This document shows positions 16,672 to 26,900 of a stretch of DNA of 64,000 nt, in pieces; position 1 is the stretch's first letter; each line of letters begins with the position of its first letter. Source of the DNA: Paenibacillus sp. LHD-117 (GTDB taxonomy: Bacteria > Bacillota > Bacilli > Paenibacillales > Paenibacillaceae). The notes beneath the pieces were generated by a model. That model worked only from the letters and a program-made list of their open reading frames with translations. It made no database searches and was not told the origin of the DNA. The stretch is taken from positions 24,443 to 88,442 of the forward strand of contig NZ_JAVFVT010000031.1 in NCBI RefSeq assembly GCF_030929555.1, read 5' to 3'. The translations under genes were made by a program, and so were the position numbers.

Positions 16672-17097
16672 ATGGCAAAAAAGGTCATCAAGATGGTCAA
16701 ACTGCAAGTTCCTGCAGGTAAAGCGAATCCGGCGCCGCCAATCGGTCCAGCACTGGGTCAAGCAGGCGTTAACATCATGGCGTTCTGTAAAGAGTTCAAC
16801 GCTCGTACCGCGGATCAAGCAGGTCTGATTATTCCAGTCGTGATCACGGTATTCGAGGACCGTTCCTTCACTTTCGAGACGAAGACTCCGCCGGCAGCAG
16901 TATTGCTTCGCGTGGCAGCTGGTATCGAGAAGGGTTCCGGTGAACCGAACAAGAAGAAAGTCGCTACTGTGAAACGTGACAAAGTTCGCGAAATCGCAGA
17001 ATCCAAAATGCAGGACCTGAACGCAGCTTCCGTTGAGGCGGCTATGCGTATGGTTGAAGGTACTGCTCGCAGCATGGGCATCACCATCGCTGACTAA
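16672..17097 (+). CDS. rplK: 50S ribosomal protein L11
   Basis: A 141-residue L11. The N-terminal domain has the thiostrepton-region prolines (PAGKANPAPPIGPALGQAGVN), and the C-terminal rRNA-binding domain ends in ARSMGITI. It forms the base of the L7/L12 stalk in the GTPase centre. The ATG follows AAGGAGGTG. Confidence 0.98.
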   Translation: MAKKVIKMVKLQVPAGKANPAPPIGPALGQAGVNIMAFCKEFNARTADQAGLIIPVVITVFEDRSFTFETKTPPAAVLLRVAAGIEKGSGEPNKKKVATVKRDKVREIAESKMQDLNAASVEAAMRMVEGTARSMGITIAD

Positions 17098-17131
17098 TCG
17101 GCCCATCGCCCATCGGGGCGAACAAGCCGAA

Positions 17132-17206
17132 GATGCTTTCGAGGCATCGCGCTTGGCGAAGCTTAGGCTTCGCGAGGTGGGAGGAGCGGTCCTAGGCGGC
17201 TGTTCC
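17132..17206 (+). other. Three tandem hairpins in the rplK-rplA spacer
   Basis: GATGC (17132-17136) pairs with GCATC (17144-17148). GCGAAGC (17156-17162) pairs with GCTTCGC (17167-17173) over a 4-base loop. GGAGCGG (17183-17189) pairs with CTGTTCC (17200-17206) using two wobble pairs. The rplA ribosome-binding site follows at 17221. No U tract is present. A translational operator for L1 is possible but unproven. Confidence 0.45.
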
Positions 17207-17235
17207 GTTACAACCACATAAGGAGGACATTTACA

Positions 17236-17928
17236 ATGGCTAAACACGGCAAGAAATATGTAGAAGCAGCTAAGCTGATCGACAGCGAAGCAACTTACGA
17301 GCCAGCAGAAGCGATCGAGCTTGTGAAGAAGGCTGCGACAGCTAAATTCGACGAATCCGTTGAAGTAGCGGTTCGCCTGGGCGTTGACCCACGTAAACAA
17401 GACCAAGCGGTGCGCGGCGTTGTCGTACTTCCGCATGGAACAGGCAAAACAAAACGCGTTCTCGTTTTCGCAAAAGGCGAAAAAGTGAAAGAAGCGGAAG
17501 CTGCTGGCGCTGACTATGTCGGCGACGCAGACATGATCAACAAAATCCAACAAGGCTGGTTCGACTTCGACGTTTGCGTAGCAACGCCGGACATGATGGC
17601 TGAAGTTGGTAAGCTCGGCCGTATCCTGGGCGGTAAAGGCCTTATGCCAAACCCGAAAGCAGGTACCGTAACGTTCGACGTTGCGAAAGCCGTTCAAGAA
17701 ATCAAAGCAGGTAAGATCGAGTACCGTCTGGACAAAGCGGGTCAAATCCACGCTCCAATCGGCAAAGTATCGTTCGACGCTGAGAAGCTGAACGAGAACC
17801 TGAAAGCTCTGATCGACGCTCTGGTACGCGCTAAACCAGCTGCTGCCAAAGGCATTTACCTGAAAAACATCGCCATTTCCTCCACGATGGGCCCTGGCGC
17901 TCGCGTATCGACTGCAAGCTATCGCTAA
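17236..17928 (+). CDS. rplA: 50S ribosomal protein L1
   Basis: A 230-residue L1, the two-domain protein of the E-site stalk. Recognisable segments are MAKHGKKYVEAAKLID, VVLPHGTGKTKRVLVFAKG, LGRILGGKGLMPNPKAGTV and the closing ISSTMGPGARV. In many bacteria L1 represses its own operon by binding the mRNA. The ATG follows AAGGAGG. The gene uses highly biased codons, as expected for strong expression. Confidence 0.98.
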   Translation: MAKHGKKYVEAAKLIDSEATYEPAEAIELVKKAATAKFDESVEVAVRLGVDPRKQDQAVRGVVVLPHGTGKTKRVLVFAKGEKVKEAEAAGADYVGDADMINKIQQGWFDFDVCVATPDMMAEVGKLGRILGGKGLMPNPKAGTVTFDVAKAVQEIKAGKIEYRLDKAGQIHAPIGKVSFDAEKLNENLKALIDALVRAKPAAAKGIYLKNIAISSTMGPGARVSTASYR

Positions 17929-17940
17929 GTCGAAGGGAAA

Positions 17941-18100
17941 CGACTCTAACATTCGAATACGCATACCGTAGACAGTAGGTGCCCACCGGGCTTAATTTCC
18001 TACCGAGGTGTTATGATAATACGTTTATGAAGTTGCGGCTTGCCCGCATTGACTTGATAACGACATCATGGCCTTCGCATCGTCTGCGAAGGCCTTTCTC
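17941..18100 (+). promoter_or_regulatory. L10 leader (rplJL autoregulatory RNA) with terminator
   Basis: The sequence around 17966-18012 (CCGTAGACAGTAGGTGCC, then CGGGCTTAAT and CCTACCGAGG) matches the conserved L10 leader of Firmicutes, the binding site of the L10(L12)4 complex. It ends in a strong terminator: GGCCTTCGCA (18070-18079) pairs with TGCGAAGGCC (18085-18094), then TTTCTC. L10-L12 binding is expected to favour termination and so limit rplJL expression. The assignment is from recalled family sequence. Confidence 0.85.
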
Positions 18101-18166
18101 ATGCACCCTAGGCGAGGGAAATCCATCGTATTCACGGCATGTATAATATTACGGGAGGTGTACGGT

Positions 18167-18670
18167 TTGGCTAACGCAAAGATCATCCAAGAGAAACAAG
18201 AAGCGGTTGCGGTTATCGCGTCGAAGCTTACTTCGAGCTCCAGCACGGTTATCGCTGACTATCGCGGATTGAACGTTGCGCAAGTGACTGAACTGCGTAA
18301 GCAGCTCCGCGAAGCGGGTGTTGACTTCCAAGTTCTGAAAAACTCGCTCGTTCGCCGCGCTACAGAAGGTACTGAATTGTCGTCGCTAAACGACATTCTT
18401 ACAGGTCCTACGGCAGTTGCATTCAGCGGCGAAGACGCTATTGCTCCAGCTAAGATTCTGAACAACTTCGCTAAGAAAAACGATGCCTTGAAATTGAAAG
18501 GCGGCGTTGTCGAAGGTAAAGTTGTCGGCGCTGAAGAAATCAAGGCGCTTGCAGAGCTTCCTTCCCGCGAAGGTTTGCTCTCCATGCTCCTCAGCGTGCT
18601 TCAAGCTCCAGTTCGCAACTTCGCGCTTGCGGTTAAAGCGGTTGGAGAGAAACAAGAAGCTAGCGCTTAA
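18167..18670 (+). CDS. rplJ: 50S ribosomal protein L10
   Basis: A 167-residue L10, which anchors the L7/L12 dimers to 23S rRNA. The TTG at 18167 is taken as the start because the family begins MANAKIIQEKQ and GGGAGGTG lies upstream at the right distance; a longer frame from 18068 would translate the leader terminator. The C-terminal helix binds L12. Expression is likely feedback-controlled through the leader just upstream. Confidence 0.95.
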   Translation: MANAKIIQEKQEAVAVIASKLTSSSSTVIADYRGLNVAQVTELRKQLREAGVDFQVLKNSLVRRATEGTELSSLNDILTGPTAVAFSGEDAIAPAKILNNFAKKNDALKLKGGVVEGKVVGAEEIKALAELPSREGLLSMLLSVLQAPVRNFALAVKAVGEKQEASA

Positions 18671-18695
18671 GATTAGCTTCGTTACAAGCAAGACG

Positions 18696-18721
18696 GATGT
18701 CGGCCGCTACAGGCTGACATC
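18696..18721 (+). other. Perfect hairpin between rplJ and rplL
   Basis: GATGTCGGCC (18696-18705) pairs with GGCTGACATC (18712-18721) with one G-U pair and a 6-base loop. No U tract follows. It may protect the 5' end of a processed rplL mRNA, since four L12 copies are needed per L10. Confidence 0.5.
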
Positions 18722-18773
18722 GTAATAAGCAACAAAACAACCAAAAAAATAAACCACTTTCGGAGGTATAACC

Positions 18774-19136
18774 ATGTCTAACGAGCAAATCTTGGAAGCC
18801 ATTAAAGGTATGACTGTTCTTGAACTGAACGATCTTGTAAAAGCAATTGAAGAAGAATTCGGCGTAACTGCTGCAGCTCCAGTAGCAGTAGTAGCTGGCG
18901 GCGGCGCTGCTGAAGCTGAAGCACAAACAGAATTCGACGTTATTTTGAACAGCGCTGGCGCTTCCAAAATCAACGTAATCAAAGTCGTTCGCGAAATCAC
19001 AGGTCTTGGCCTGAAAGAAGCGAAAGAACTGGTTGACAGCGCACCAAAAGCAATCAAAGAAAAAATCGCTGAAGACGAAGCTAACGGCATCAAAGCTAAG
19101 CTTGAAGAAGCTGGCGCTTCCGTTGAAGTTAAGTAA
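18774..19136 (+). CDS. rplL: 50S ribosomal protein L7/L12
   Basis: A 120-residue L12: an N-terminal dimerisation domain (MSNEQILEAIKGMTVLELND), an Ala/Gly hinge near residues 38-52, and a C-terminal factor-binding domain (KINVIKVVREITGLGLKEAK). It forms the mobile stalk that recruits EF-G, EF-Tu and IF2. The ATG follows CGGAGG. Codon bias is the strongest type seen in the window. Confidence 0.98.
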   Translation: MSNEQILEAIKGMTVLELNDLVKAIEEEFGVTAAAPVAVVAGGGAAEAEAQTEFDVILNSAGASKINVIKVVREITGLGLKEAKELVDSAPKAIKEKIAEDEANGIKAKLEEAGASVEVK

Positions 19137-19190
19137 TTCGACTTCGATAACTTGCAGCAGGGCTTGCGCGTAAAGCGCTGCTTGCTGGCG

Positions 19191-19222
19191 AACCCCTTGA
19201 TACCGAAAGGTAACAAGGGGTT
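19191..19222 (+). terminator. Hairpin after rplL
   Basis: AACCCCTTG (19191-19199) pairs with CAAGGGGTT (19214-19222), with an inner TACC-GAAA-GGTA tetraloop stem. It is followed by CCTTG rather than a long U tract, so termination may be partial. Confidence 0.65.
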
Positions 19223-19265
19223 CCTTGCATGTTATCGGCTTACGAAGATTAGGAGGCGGCGGACC

Positions 19266-19862
19266 ATGTCGAATCATTATTATTCCAAGGCACCGGAAAT
19301 GAAACATAATCGCCAGACCGTAGAGACGTTGCTCAAGGGACAGAAGCTGAAATTCGTCACGGATGCGGGCGTATTCTCGAAAGCCGGCGTCGATTACGGC
19401 AGCAAAGTGCTGATCGATGCGATGGAGCTGGGCGAAGCGGATCGCGTGTTGGACGTTGGTTGCGGTTACGGACCGATCGGTTTAACGGCAGCAAAGCTTG
19501 TTACGCAAGGCCGCGTGACGATGATCGATATTAATGAGAGAGCGGTCGAGCTGGCGAAGGAGAATGCCGGTCTCAACGGAATTCGAAACGTAAACATTTT
19601 GCAGAGCGATCTGTTCAGTGCCGTAACGGAGAAAGAATATGACGTCATCTTAACCAATCCTCCTATCCGAGCGGGTAAGGCCGTCGTTCATCGGATTTTC
19701 GAGGAAGGATATGCCCATCTTCGGGAAGGCGGCTACATGTGGGTCGTCATTCAAAAGAAACAAGGCGCGCCGTCGGCGAAAGAAAAGCTGGAGTTGTTGT
19801 TCGGAGAAGTAACGGAAGTGACCAAAGACAAAGGCTACCGGATCTTCCGAGCCAAAAAATAG
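19266..19862 (+). CDS. RsmC-like class I SAM-dependent methyltransferase (YbxB family)
   Basis: A 198-residue methyltransferase of the RsmC/MTS family. The SAM-binding motif I is VLDVGCGYGPIGLTAAKL and the substrate motif IV is NPPIRAGK, typical of N2-guanine rRNA methylases. The start ATG at 19266 (MSNHYYSKAPEM) follows TTAGGAGG; longer frames run back through the rplL terminator. Its place between rplL and rpoB is conserved in Bacillales, which suggests a 16S or 23S rRNA target, but the exact base is not known from sequence. Confidence 0.88.
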   Translation: MSNHYYSKAPEMKHNRQTVETLLKGQKLKFVTDAGVFSKAGVDYGSKVLIDAMELGEADRVLDVGCGYGPIGLTAAKLVTQGRVTMIDINERAVELAKENAGLNGIRNVNILQSDLFSAVTEKEYDVILTNPPIRAGKAVVHRIFEEGYAHLREGGYMWVVIQKKQGAPSAKEKLELLFGEVTEVTKDKGYRIFRAKK

Positions 19863-20251
19863 AAATAACCGATAAATCGTCAATTGTCAATCTTTTTTTA
19901 ATTGAAAGGTTGGAAATGAATTGACTTGACAATTTGAATATGGTAGTATTATAAAATGTCAGCATAAAATTGCTCGAGTTCTCTTTAGTTAACTAAAATG
20001 TCAAGTGCGAATTTTCAAGGGTAAATGCATACTTTTGGGGCATTTGACGTATAATGTTTACATTTTGGGCAAAATTACTTGATATGAGACCTGCGCGTTA
20101 GCTGCGCTAGGTAAACTGCCGGAAACATGCTCTTTTTTCGAACCTATTCGATAAGGGCTTTTCTTTATTTATCTATATAGGCGGCTGCCGTCGTCTAAGG
20201 TAACGCAGGAAGTATCGATGCTGTGAGACAGACACGAGGGGTGAGGTTAAG
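19863..20251 (+). promoter_or_regulatory. rpoB upstream region with promoters and leader
   Basis: No gene lies here. The best promoter is TTGACA (19926-19931), 18 bases, TATAAA (19950-19955). A second TATAAT (20050-20055) lacks a good -35. The leader carries a hairpin with ACCTGCGC (20089-20096) against GCGC and AGGT (20104-20112), and a U-rich stretch at 20131-20138 that could support pausing or attenuation of rpoBC. Confidence 0.6.
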
Positions 20252-23200
20252 TTGGCAGGACAACTTGTTCAGTATGGTCGGCGTGCGAGGAGAAGCTACG
20301 CTAGGATCAACGAGGTGCTGGAAGTCCCGAACCTGATTGAAATCCAACAAAAATCGTACGAGAAGTTTTTGGACAGCGATTTGATCGAATTGTTCCAGGA
20401 TATTTCTCCGATTTCGGACTTTACGGGCAATCTTTCACTGGAGTTTATCGACTATAGCTTAGGCGAGCCGAAGTATTCGGTGGATGAGTCGAAGGAACGC
20501 GACGTGACATACGCAGCTCCTTTACGCGTGAAGGTAAGGCTGTTCAATAAGGAAACGGGCGAGGTTAAGGAACAAGAAGTTTTCATGGGCGATTTCCCGC
20601 TTATGACCGAGACCGGCACATTTATTATTAACGGCGCAGAACGCGTTATCGTCAGCCAATTGGTTCGTTCCCCGAGTGTGTACTTCAGCACGAAGGTAGA
20701 TAAGAACGGTAAGAAGACGTATACGGCAACGGTGATCCCGAACCGCGGCGCTTGGCTGGAGCTTGAGACGGATGCCAAGGACATCATCTACGTTCGTATC
20801 GACCGGACCCGGAAGATTCCGGTAACGGTGCTTTTGCGTGCGCTTGGATTCGGCACAGACGCTGAAATTCTGGATCTGCTCGGACATGACGAGTATATCC
20901 GCAACACGCTGGACAAAGATAGCACGGATTCCACGGAGAAAGCGCTGATCGAGATTTACGAGCGTCTTCGTCCGGGCGAGCCTCCTACTTTGGACAACGC
21001 GAAGAGCTTGCTTGTTGCACGTTTCTTCGATCCGAAACGATATGACCTGGCTAATGTAGGCCGTTATAAAATAAACAAGAAACTGCATATCAAGAATCGG
21101 TTGTTCAATCAGCGCCTGGCTGAGAATCTGGTTGATCCGTCCACGGGCGAGATCATCGCGGAATCCGGTCAGATGATCGACCGCCGTCTTCTTGACGAAA
21201 TTCTCGAAAAGCTCGAGAAGGACGTAGGTTTCAAGACATACCACGTCGCTAACGGGGTTCTGGATGCGGATAGTATTCCTCTCCAAGCCATTAGCGTATT
21301 CTCGCCGCTCGATGAGAATAAAGTGATCAAGGTAATCGCGAACGGCATTATCGATAAATCCGTGAAGCATATTACGCCTGCGGATATTATCTCTTCGATT
21401 AATTATTTCATTAACTTGCTTCATGGCGTTGGCAGCACGGACGACATCGACCACTTGGGCAACCGTCGTCTGCGTTCCGTAGGCGAGCTGCTGCAGAACC
21501 AATTCCGTATCGGTCTTTCCCGTATGGAACGCGTCGTGCGCGAGAGAATGTCGATTCAGGACGCGAACGCGATTACGCCTCAGGCGCTGATCAACATTCG
21601 TCCAGTAATCGCATCGATCAAGGAGTTCTTCGGTTCGTCCCAGCTGTCCCAGTTCATGGACCAAACGAACCCGCTTGCCGAGCTCACGCATAAGCGTCGT
21701 CTATCCGCGCTTGGACCAGGCGGTCTGACGCGTGAACGCGCAGGCTTCGAAGTTCGCGACGTCCATCACTCTCACTATGGCCGTATGTGTCCGATCGAGA
21801 CGCCGGAGGGACCGAACATCGGTTTGATTAACTCCTTGTCAACGTTCGCTCGTATCAACGAATACGGTTTTATCGAAGCGCCTTACCGTTGGGTCGATCC
21901 GAAAACGGGTGCCGTCACGTCTCAGATCGCTTACGTAACCGCGGACGAAGAAGACAACTACGTCATTGCCCAAGCGAACGCGAAGCTGGCAGCAGATAAC
22001 ACGTTCGCCGAAACGCAAACGATTGTCCGTTACAATAAACAAGCAGACAATATCCTGACGATGCCAAGCGATCGCGTCGACTACATGGACGTATCGCCGA
22101 AGCAGGTCGTATCGGTTGCGACGGCTCTCATTCCGTTCCTTGAGAATGACGACTCCAACCGTGCGCTCATGGGATCCAACATGCAACGCCAAGCTGTTCC
22201 GCTGCTCATTCCGAAGGCGCCTTTCGTAGGCACGGGCATGGAGCACAAAGCGGCAAAGGACTCCGGCGTATGTATCGTATCCAAGTACGACGGCGTTATC
22301 GAACGCGCCTCCGCCAACGAAATTTGGCTGCGCCGCGTCGAGATGATCGACGGGAAGCCGGTAAACGGCGACTTGGTGAAACATAAGCTTCACAAGTTCA
22401 TGCGTTCCAACCAAGGAACGTGCATCAACCAGCGTCCGCTTGTCCGCAAGGGCGATATCATCAAGAAAGGCGATATCATGGCGGATGGTCCTTCGACGGA
22501 GATGGGCGAACTCGCGCTCGGACGCAACGTAGTCGTTGCGTTTATGACGTGGGAAGGCTACAACTACGAGGATGCGATCTTGCTCAGCGAGAAGCTGGTG
22601 AAGGAAGACGTGTACACTTCGATCCACATCGAGGAGTACGAGTCCGAAGCCCGCGATACGAAGCTGGGACCGGAAGAGATTACGCGCGACATCCCGAACG
22701 TCGGCGAAGAAGCGCTTCGCAATCTTGACGAGCGCGGCATTATCCGCGTCGGCGCGGAGATTGGCGCAGGCGATATCCTCGTCGGTAAAGTAACGCCGAA
22801 GGGCGTAACGGAGCTGACGGCCGAAGAGAGATTGCTGCACGCGATCTTCGGCGAGAAGGCGCGCGAGGTTCGCGATACTTCGCTCCGCGTACCGCATGGT
22901 ACGGACGGCATCGTCGTAGACGTGAAGGTATTCACACGCGAGAACGGCGACGAGCTGCCTCCTGGCGTGAATCAACTCGTGCGTGCCTACATCGCTCAGA
23001 AGCGTAAAATTTCCGAAGGTGACAAAATGGCCGGACGTCACGGTAACAAGGGTGTTATCGCGCGTATCATGCCGGAAGAGGATATGCCGTTCCTGCCGGA
23101 CGGAACGCCTGTCGAAGTCGTTCTGAATCCGCTCGGCGTACCGTCCCGGATGAACATCGGTCAGGCGCTTGAGGTTCACCTTGGCATGGCGTGCAAACAT

Positions 23201-23797
23201 CTCGGCATTCATGCCGCTACTCCTGTATTCGATGGCGCTCGCGAGAACGACGTCTTCGATACGATGGAAGAAGCAGGCATGCAGCGTAACGGGAAGACGG
23301 TTCTGTACGATGGACGTACGGGCGAATCGTTCGAACGTGAAGTTACGGTCGGCGTCATGTACATGATCAAACTGGCGCACATGGTAGACGACAAAATCCA
23401 TGCCCGTTCCACGGGCCCATACTCGCTCGTTACGCAGCAGCCGCTGGGTGGTAAAGCTCAGTTCGGCGGACAGCGCTTCGGCGAGATGGAGGTTTGGGCG
23501 CTCGAGGCTTACGGCGCCGCATATACGCTTCAAGAGATCCTTACGGTCAAGTCCGATGACGTGGTCGGCCGCGTGAAGACGTACGAGTCCATCGTCAAAG
23601 GCGAGAACGTGCCGGAACCGGGCGTTCCGGAATCGTTTAAGGTATTGATCAAAGAGCTTCAAAGCTTGGGCATGGACGTGAAAATCCTGACCGAGAACGA
23701 AGAAGAGATCGAAATGAAAGAGATCGACGATGACGAAGAGGGAACGGGCGATAAGCTCAACCTCAACATGGAAGGCGCGGAAGCAGGCGCTGAATAA
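20252..23797 (+). CDS. rpoB: DNA-directed RNA polymerase subunit beta
   Basis: An 1181-residue beta subunit. The TTG start (AGQLVQYGRRARRSYARINE) follows GAGGGGTGAGG. The rifampicin pocket reads SSQLSQFMDQTNPLAELTHK then RRLSALGPGGL, with the residues at the main resistance sites (Q, D, H, S) in wild-type form. The catalytic-core segment HYGRMCPIETPEGPNIGLIN and the C-terminal GGKAQFGGQRFGEMEVWALE clamp region are intact. An acidic C-terminal tail (EIDDDEEGTGDK) ends the protein. It pairs with rpoC 118 bp downstream. Confidence 0.98.
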   Translation: MAGQLVQYGRRARRSYARINEVLEVPNLIEIQQKSYEKFLDSDLIELFQDISPISDFTGNLSLEFIDYSLGEPKYSVDESKERDVTYAAPLRVKVRLFNKETGEVKEQEVFMGDFPLMTETGTFIINGAERVIVSQLVRSPSVYFSTKVDKNGKKTYTATVIPNRGAWLELETDAKDIIYVRIDRTRKIPVTVLLRALGFGTDAEILDLLGHDEYIRNTLDKDSTDSTEKALIEIYERLRPGEPPTLDNAKSLLVARFFDPKRYDLANVGRYKINKKLHIKNRLFNQRLAENLVDPSTGEIIAESGQMIDRRLLDEILEKLEKDVGFKTYHVANGVLDADSIPLQAISVFSPLDENKVIKVIANGIIDKSVKHITPADIISSINYFINLLHGVGSTDDIDHLGNRRLRSVGELLQNQFRIGLSRMERVVRERMSIQDANAITPQALINIRPVIASIKEFFGSSQLSQFMDQTNPLAELTHKRRLSALGPGGLTRERAGFEVRDVHHSHYGRMCPIETPEGPNIGLINSLSTFARINEYGFIEAPYRWVDPKTGAVTSQIAYVTADEEDNYVIAQANAKLAADNTFAETQTIVRYNKQADNILTMPSDRVDYMDVSPKQVVSVATALIPFLENDDSNRALMGSNMQRQAVPLLIPKAPFVGTGMEHKAAKDSGVCIVSKYDGVIERASANEIWLRRVEMIDGKPVNGDLVKHKLHKFMRSNQGTCINQRPLVRKGDIIKKGDIMADGPSTEMGELALGRNVVVAFMTWEGYNYEDAILLSEKLVKEDVYTSIHIEEYESEARDTKLGPEEITRDIPNVGEEALRNLDERGIIRVGAEIGAGDILVGKVTPKGVTELTAEERLLHAIFGEKAREVRDTSLRVPHGTDGIVVDVKVFTRENGDELPPGVNQLVRAYIAQKRKISEGDKMAGRHGNKGVIARIMPEEDMPFLPDGTPVEVVLNPLGVPSRMNIGQALEVHLGMACKHLGIHAATPVFDGARENDVFDTMEEAGMQRNGKTVLYDGRTGESFEREVTVGVMYMIKLAHMVDDKIHARSTGPYSLVTQQPLGGKAQFGGQRFGEMEVWALEAYGAAYTLQEILTVKSDDVVGRVKTYESIVKGENVPEPGVPESFKVLIKELQSLGMDVKILTENEEEIEMKEIDDDEEGTGDKLNLNMEGAEAGAE

Positions 23798-23915
23798 GCT
23801 TTATTTGTGGTAAATGGAGGACTGAGCTTCAATCCGGGATTGCCTCACGGGCGTCCCGTATTGGAGTTCAATCTCTGAAAAGACACAGTCATACATGACG
23901 AAGGAGGGTTGCTCC

Positions 23916-26900
23916 TTGTTGGACGTGAACAACTTCGAGTATATGAAAATTGGTCTGGCTTCGCCGGATAAAATTCGCTCGTGGTCCCGCGGAGAAGTCA
24001 AGAAGCCGGAAACCATTAACTACAGAACGCTTAAACCAGAGAAGGAAGGTCTTTTCTGCGAAAAGATCTTCGGACCTACCAAGGACTGGGAATGTCATTG
24101 CGGCAAATACAAACGCGTACGTTACAAAGGCGTAGTCTGCGATCGTTGCGGAGTTGAAGTTACCCGCGCGAAGGTTCGCCGCGAACGGATGGGCCATATT
24201 GAATTGGCTGCTCCCGTATCCCATATTTGGTACTTCAAAGGAATTCCTAGCCGCATGGGTCTTGCGCTCGATATGTCCCCTCGTTCCCTTGAGGAGATTA
24301 TCTATTTTGCATCTTATGTCGTGACGGATCCAGGCGATACGCCGCTCGAGAAGAAACAGCTTTTGTCCGAGAAGGAATATCGCAGCTACCGCGAGAAATA
24401 CGGCTACGGCTTCCAAGCCGGCATGGGTGCCGAAGCGGTGAAGAAGCTGCTTCAGGATATCGATGTGGAGCGCGAGCTCGAGCAACTGAAGGAAGAGCTG
24501 CGCACGGCTCAAGGCCAACGCCGTAACCGCGCGATTAAGCGTCTGGAAGTCATCGAGGCTTTCCGTAACTCCGGCAATGCGCCCGAGTGGATGATTCTCG
24601 ACGTGCTGCCGGTTATCCCGCCGGAACTTCGTCCAATGGTACAGCTGGACGGCGGCCGCTTCGCGACTTCCGACCTGAACGACTTGTACCGCCGCGTTAT
24701 TAACCGGAATAACCGTCTGAAGCGTCTGCTTGATCTCGGCGCTCCCGACATTATCGTACAGAACGAGAAACGTATGCTGCAGGAAGCGGTCGACGCCCTG
24801 ATCGACAACGGCCGTCGCGGCCGTCCGGTAACGGGTCCAGGCAACCGTCCATTAAAATCCCTCAGCCACATGCTGAAAGGTAAACAAGGACGTTTCCGTC
24901 AGAACTTGCTCGGCAAACGGGTTGACTACTCCGGTCGTTCCGTTATCGTCGTAGGCCCGAACCTGAAGATTTTCCAATGCGGACTTCCGAAGGAAATGGC
25001 GCTTGAGCTGTTCAAGCCGTTCGTGATGAAGGAGCTTGTGAACAAGGGACTCGCCCATAACATCAAGAGCGCAAAACGCAAGGTAGAACGCGTCAGCCCC
25101 GAAGTATGGGACGTTCTCGAAGAAGTCATTAAAGAACATCCGGTACTCTTGAACCGTGCCCCGACGCTGCATAGACTCGGTATCCAAGCTTTCGAACCGA
25201 TTCTGGTCGAAGGACGCGCGATCAAGCTGCATCCGCTCGTATGTACGGCTTACAACGCCGACTTCGACGGCGACCAAATGGCCGTTCACGTGCCGTTGTC
25301 CGCGGAAGCGCAAGCGGAAGCTCGCTTGCTGATGCTGGCATCCGGCAACATTCTTAACCCTAAGGACGGCAAGCCGGTCGTTACGCCTTCCCAGGATATG
25401 GTTCTCGGCAGTTACTACCTGACGATGGACAACAAGGAAGCCAAAGGCTCCGGTTCCGTGTTCGCAACGGTAAACGAAGCGATCTCGTCGTACCAACGCG
25501 GCATCGTTTCGCTGCACGCTCGTATTTTCATCCCGGTGAAAGTACTGAAGAAAACGATTTTCACGGAACAACAGCAAGCTTCCCTGATGGCTACGACGGT
25601 AGGCAAAGTTATCTTCAACGAAATCTTCCCTGAAGATTTCCCTTATATCAACGAAGCGACGAAAGTAAACCTTCTGCAAGGCACGCCTGACAAGTACTTC
25701 GTGTACGAGAAGGGCGGGGACTTGACCAAGTTTGTCGATGAGCTTCCGACGGCAGGCGCCGTAGGCAAAGACTACCTTGGTACAATCATCGCGGAATGTT
25801 TCCGTCAATACCATACGACGCTGACAGCGATCATCCTTGACCGCATCAAGCAGCTCGGCTTCACTTATTCCACCAAAGCGGGTATTACGATCGGCGTTTC
25901 CGACGTTATTATTCCGAAGGAAAAAGCGGAGATCATGAAGGCATCCGACGAGAAGGTCGCCACCGTTATGAATCAGTACCGTCGCGGTCTGATCACGAAC
26001 GAAGAACGTTACGACCGGATCATCGGCATCTGGAGCAAGTGCAAAGACGAAATTACGGAAGTTCTCATGAAATCGATGGATCGCTACAACAACATCATGC
26101 TCATGGTCGACTCCAAAGCGCGGGGTAACAAATCCCAGATCACGCAGCTTGGCGGCATGCGCGGTCTGATGGCGAATCCATCGGGCCGTATCATCGAGTT
26201 GCCGATCAAATCGAACTTCCGGGAAGGTCTGACCGTCCTCGAGTACTTCATCTCGACGCACGGCGCGCGTAAAGGTCTTGCCGATACGGCGCTTCGTACC
26301 GCCGACTCCGGATACCTGACTCGCCGTCTCGTAGACGTCGCGCAGGACGTTATCGTCCGCGAAGACGATTGCGGCACGGATAAAGGTTTTGCCGTCAGCA
26401 AGATCCAAGACGGCAAGGAAGTCATCGAGGATCTGTACGACCGTATCGAAGGCCGCTATGCGTTCGAGACGATTCGCCATCCGAAAACCGGCGAAGTTAT
26501 CGTGAATCGCAGCGAACTGATCGACTCGGGCAAAGCGGATGCGATTATCGACGCTGGCGTCGAGAAGCTTCAAATTCGTTCCGTACTGAGCTGCCGCGCG
26601 CGTCATGGCGTTTGCAAAATCTGTTACGGCCGCAACCTGGCAACCGGCAAGCACGTCGAGATCGGCGAAGCGGTAGGCATTATCGCGGCGCAATCGATCG
26701 GCGAACCGGGAACGCAGTTGACGATGCGTACGTTCCATACGGGCGGCGTAGCCGGCGACGATATTACGCAAGGTCTTCCGCGTATTCAAGAGCTCTTCGA
26801 GGCGCGTAATCCGAAAGGCCAAGCGATCATCTCCGAGCTTGACGGCGTCATCAAGGAAATTCGCGAAGCGAAGGACCGCAGGGAGATCGAAGTACAAGGC

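Noticed and set aside
16588..17964. 458-codon minus-strand frame across rplK and rplA
   Set aside because: Runs antisense through two certain genes and their spacer; Cys/Phe-rich product without motifs.
21839..23662. 607-codon minus-strand frame opposite rpoB
   Set aside because: Shadow of rpoB for the same reason; its product is rich in Arg and His without motifs. The 389-codon frame at 20522-21691 is rejected likewise.
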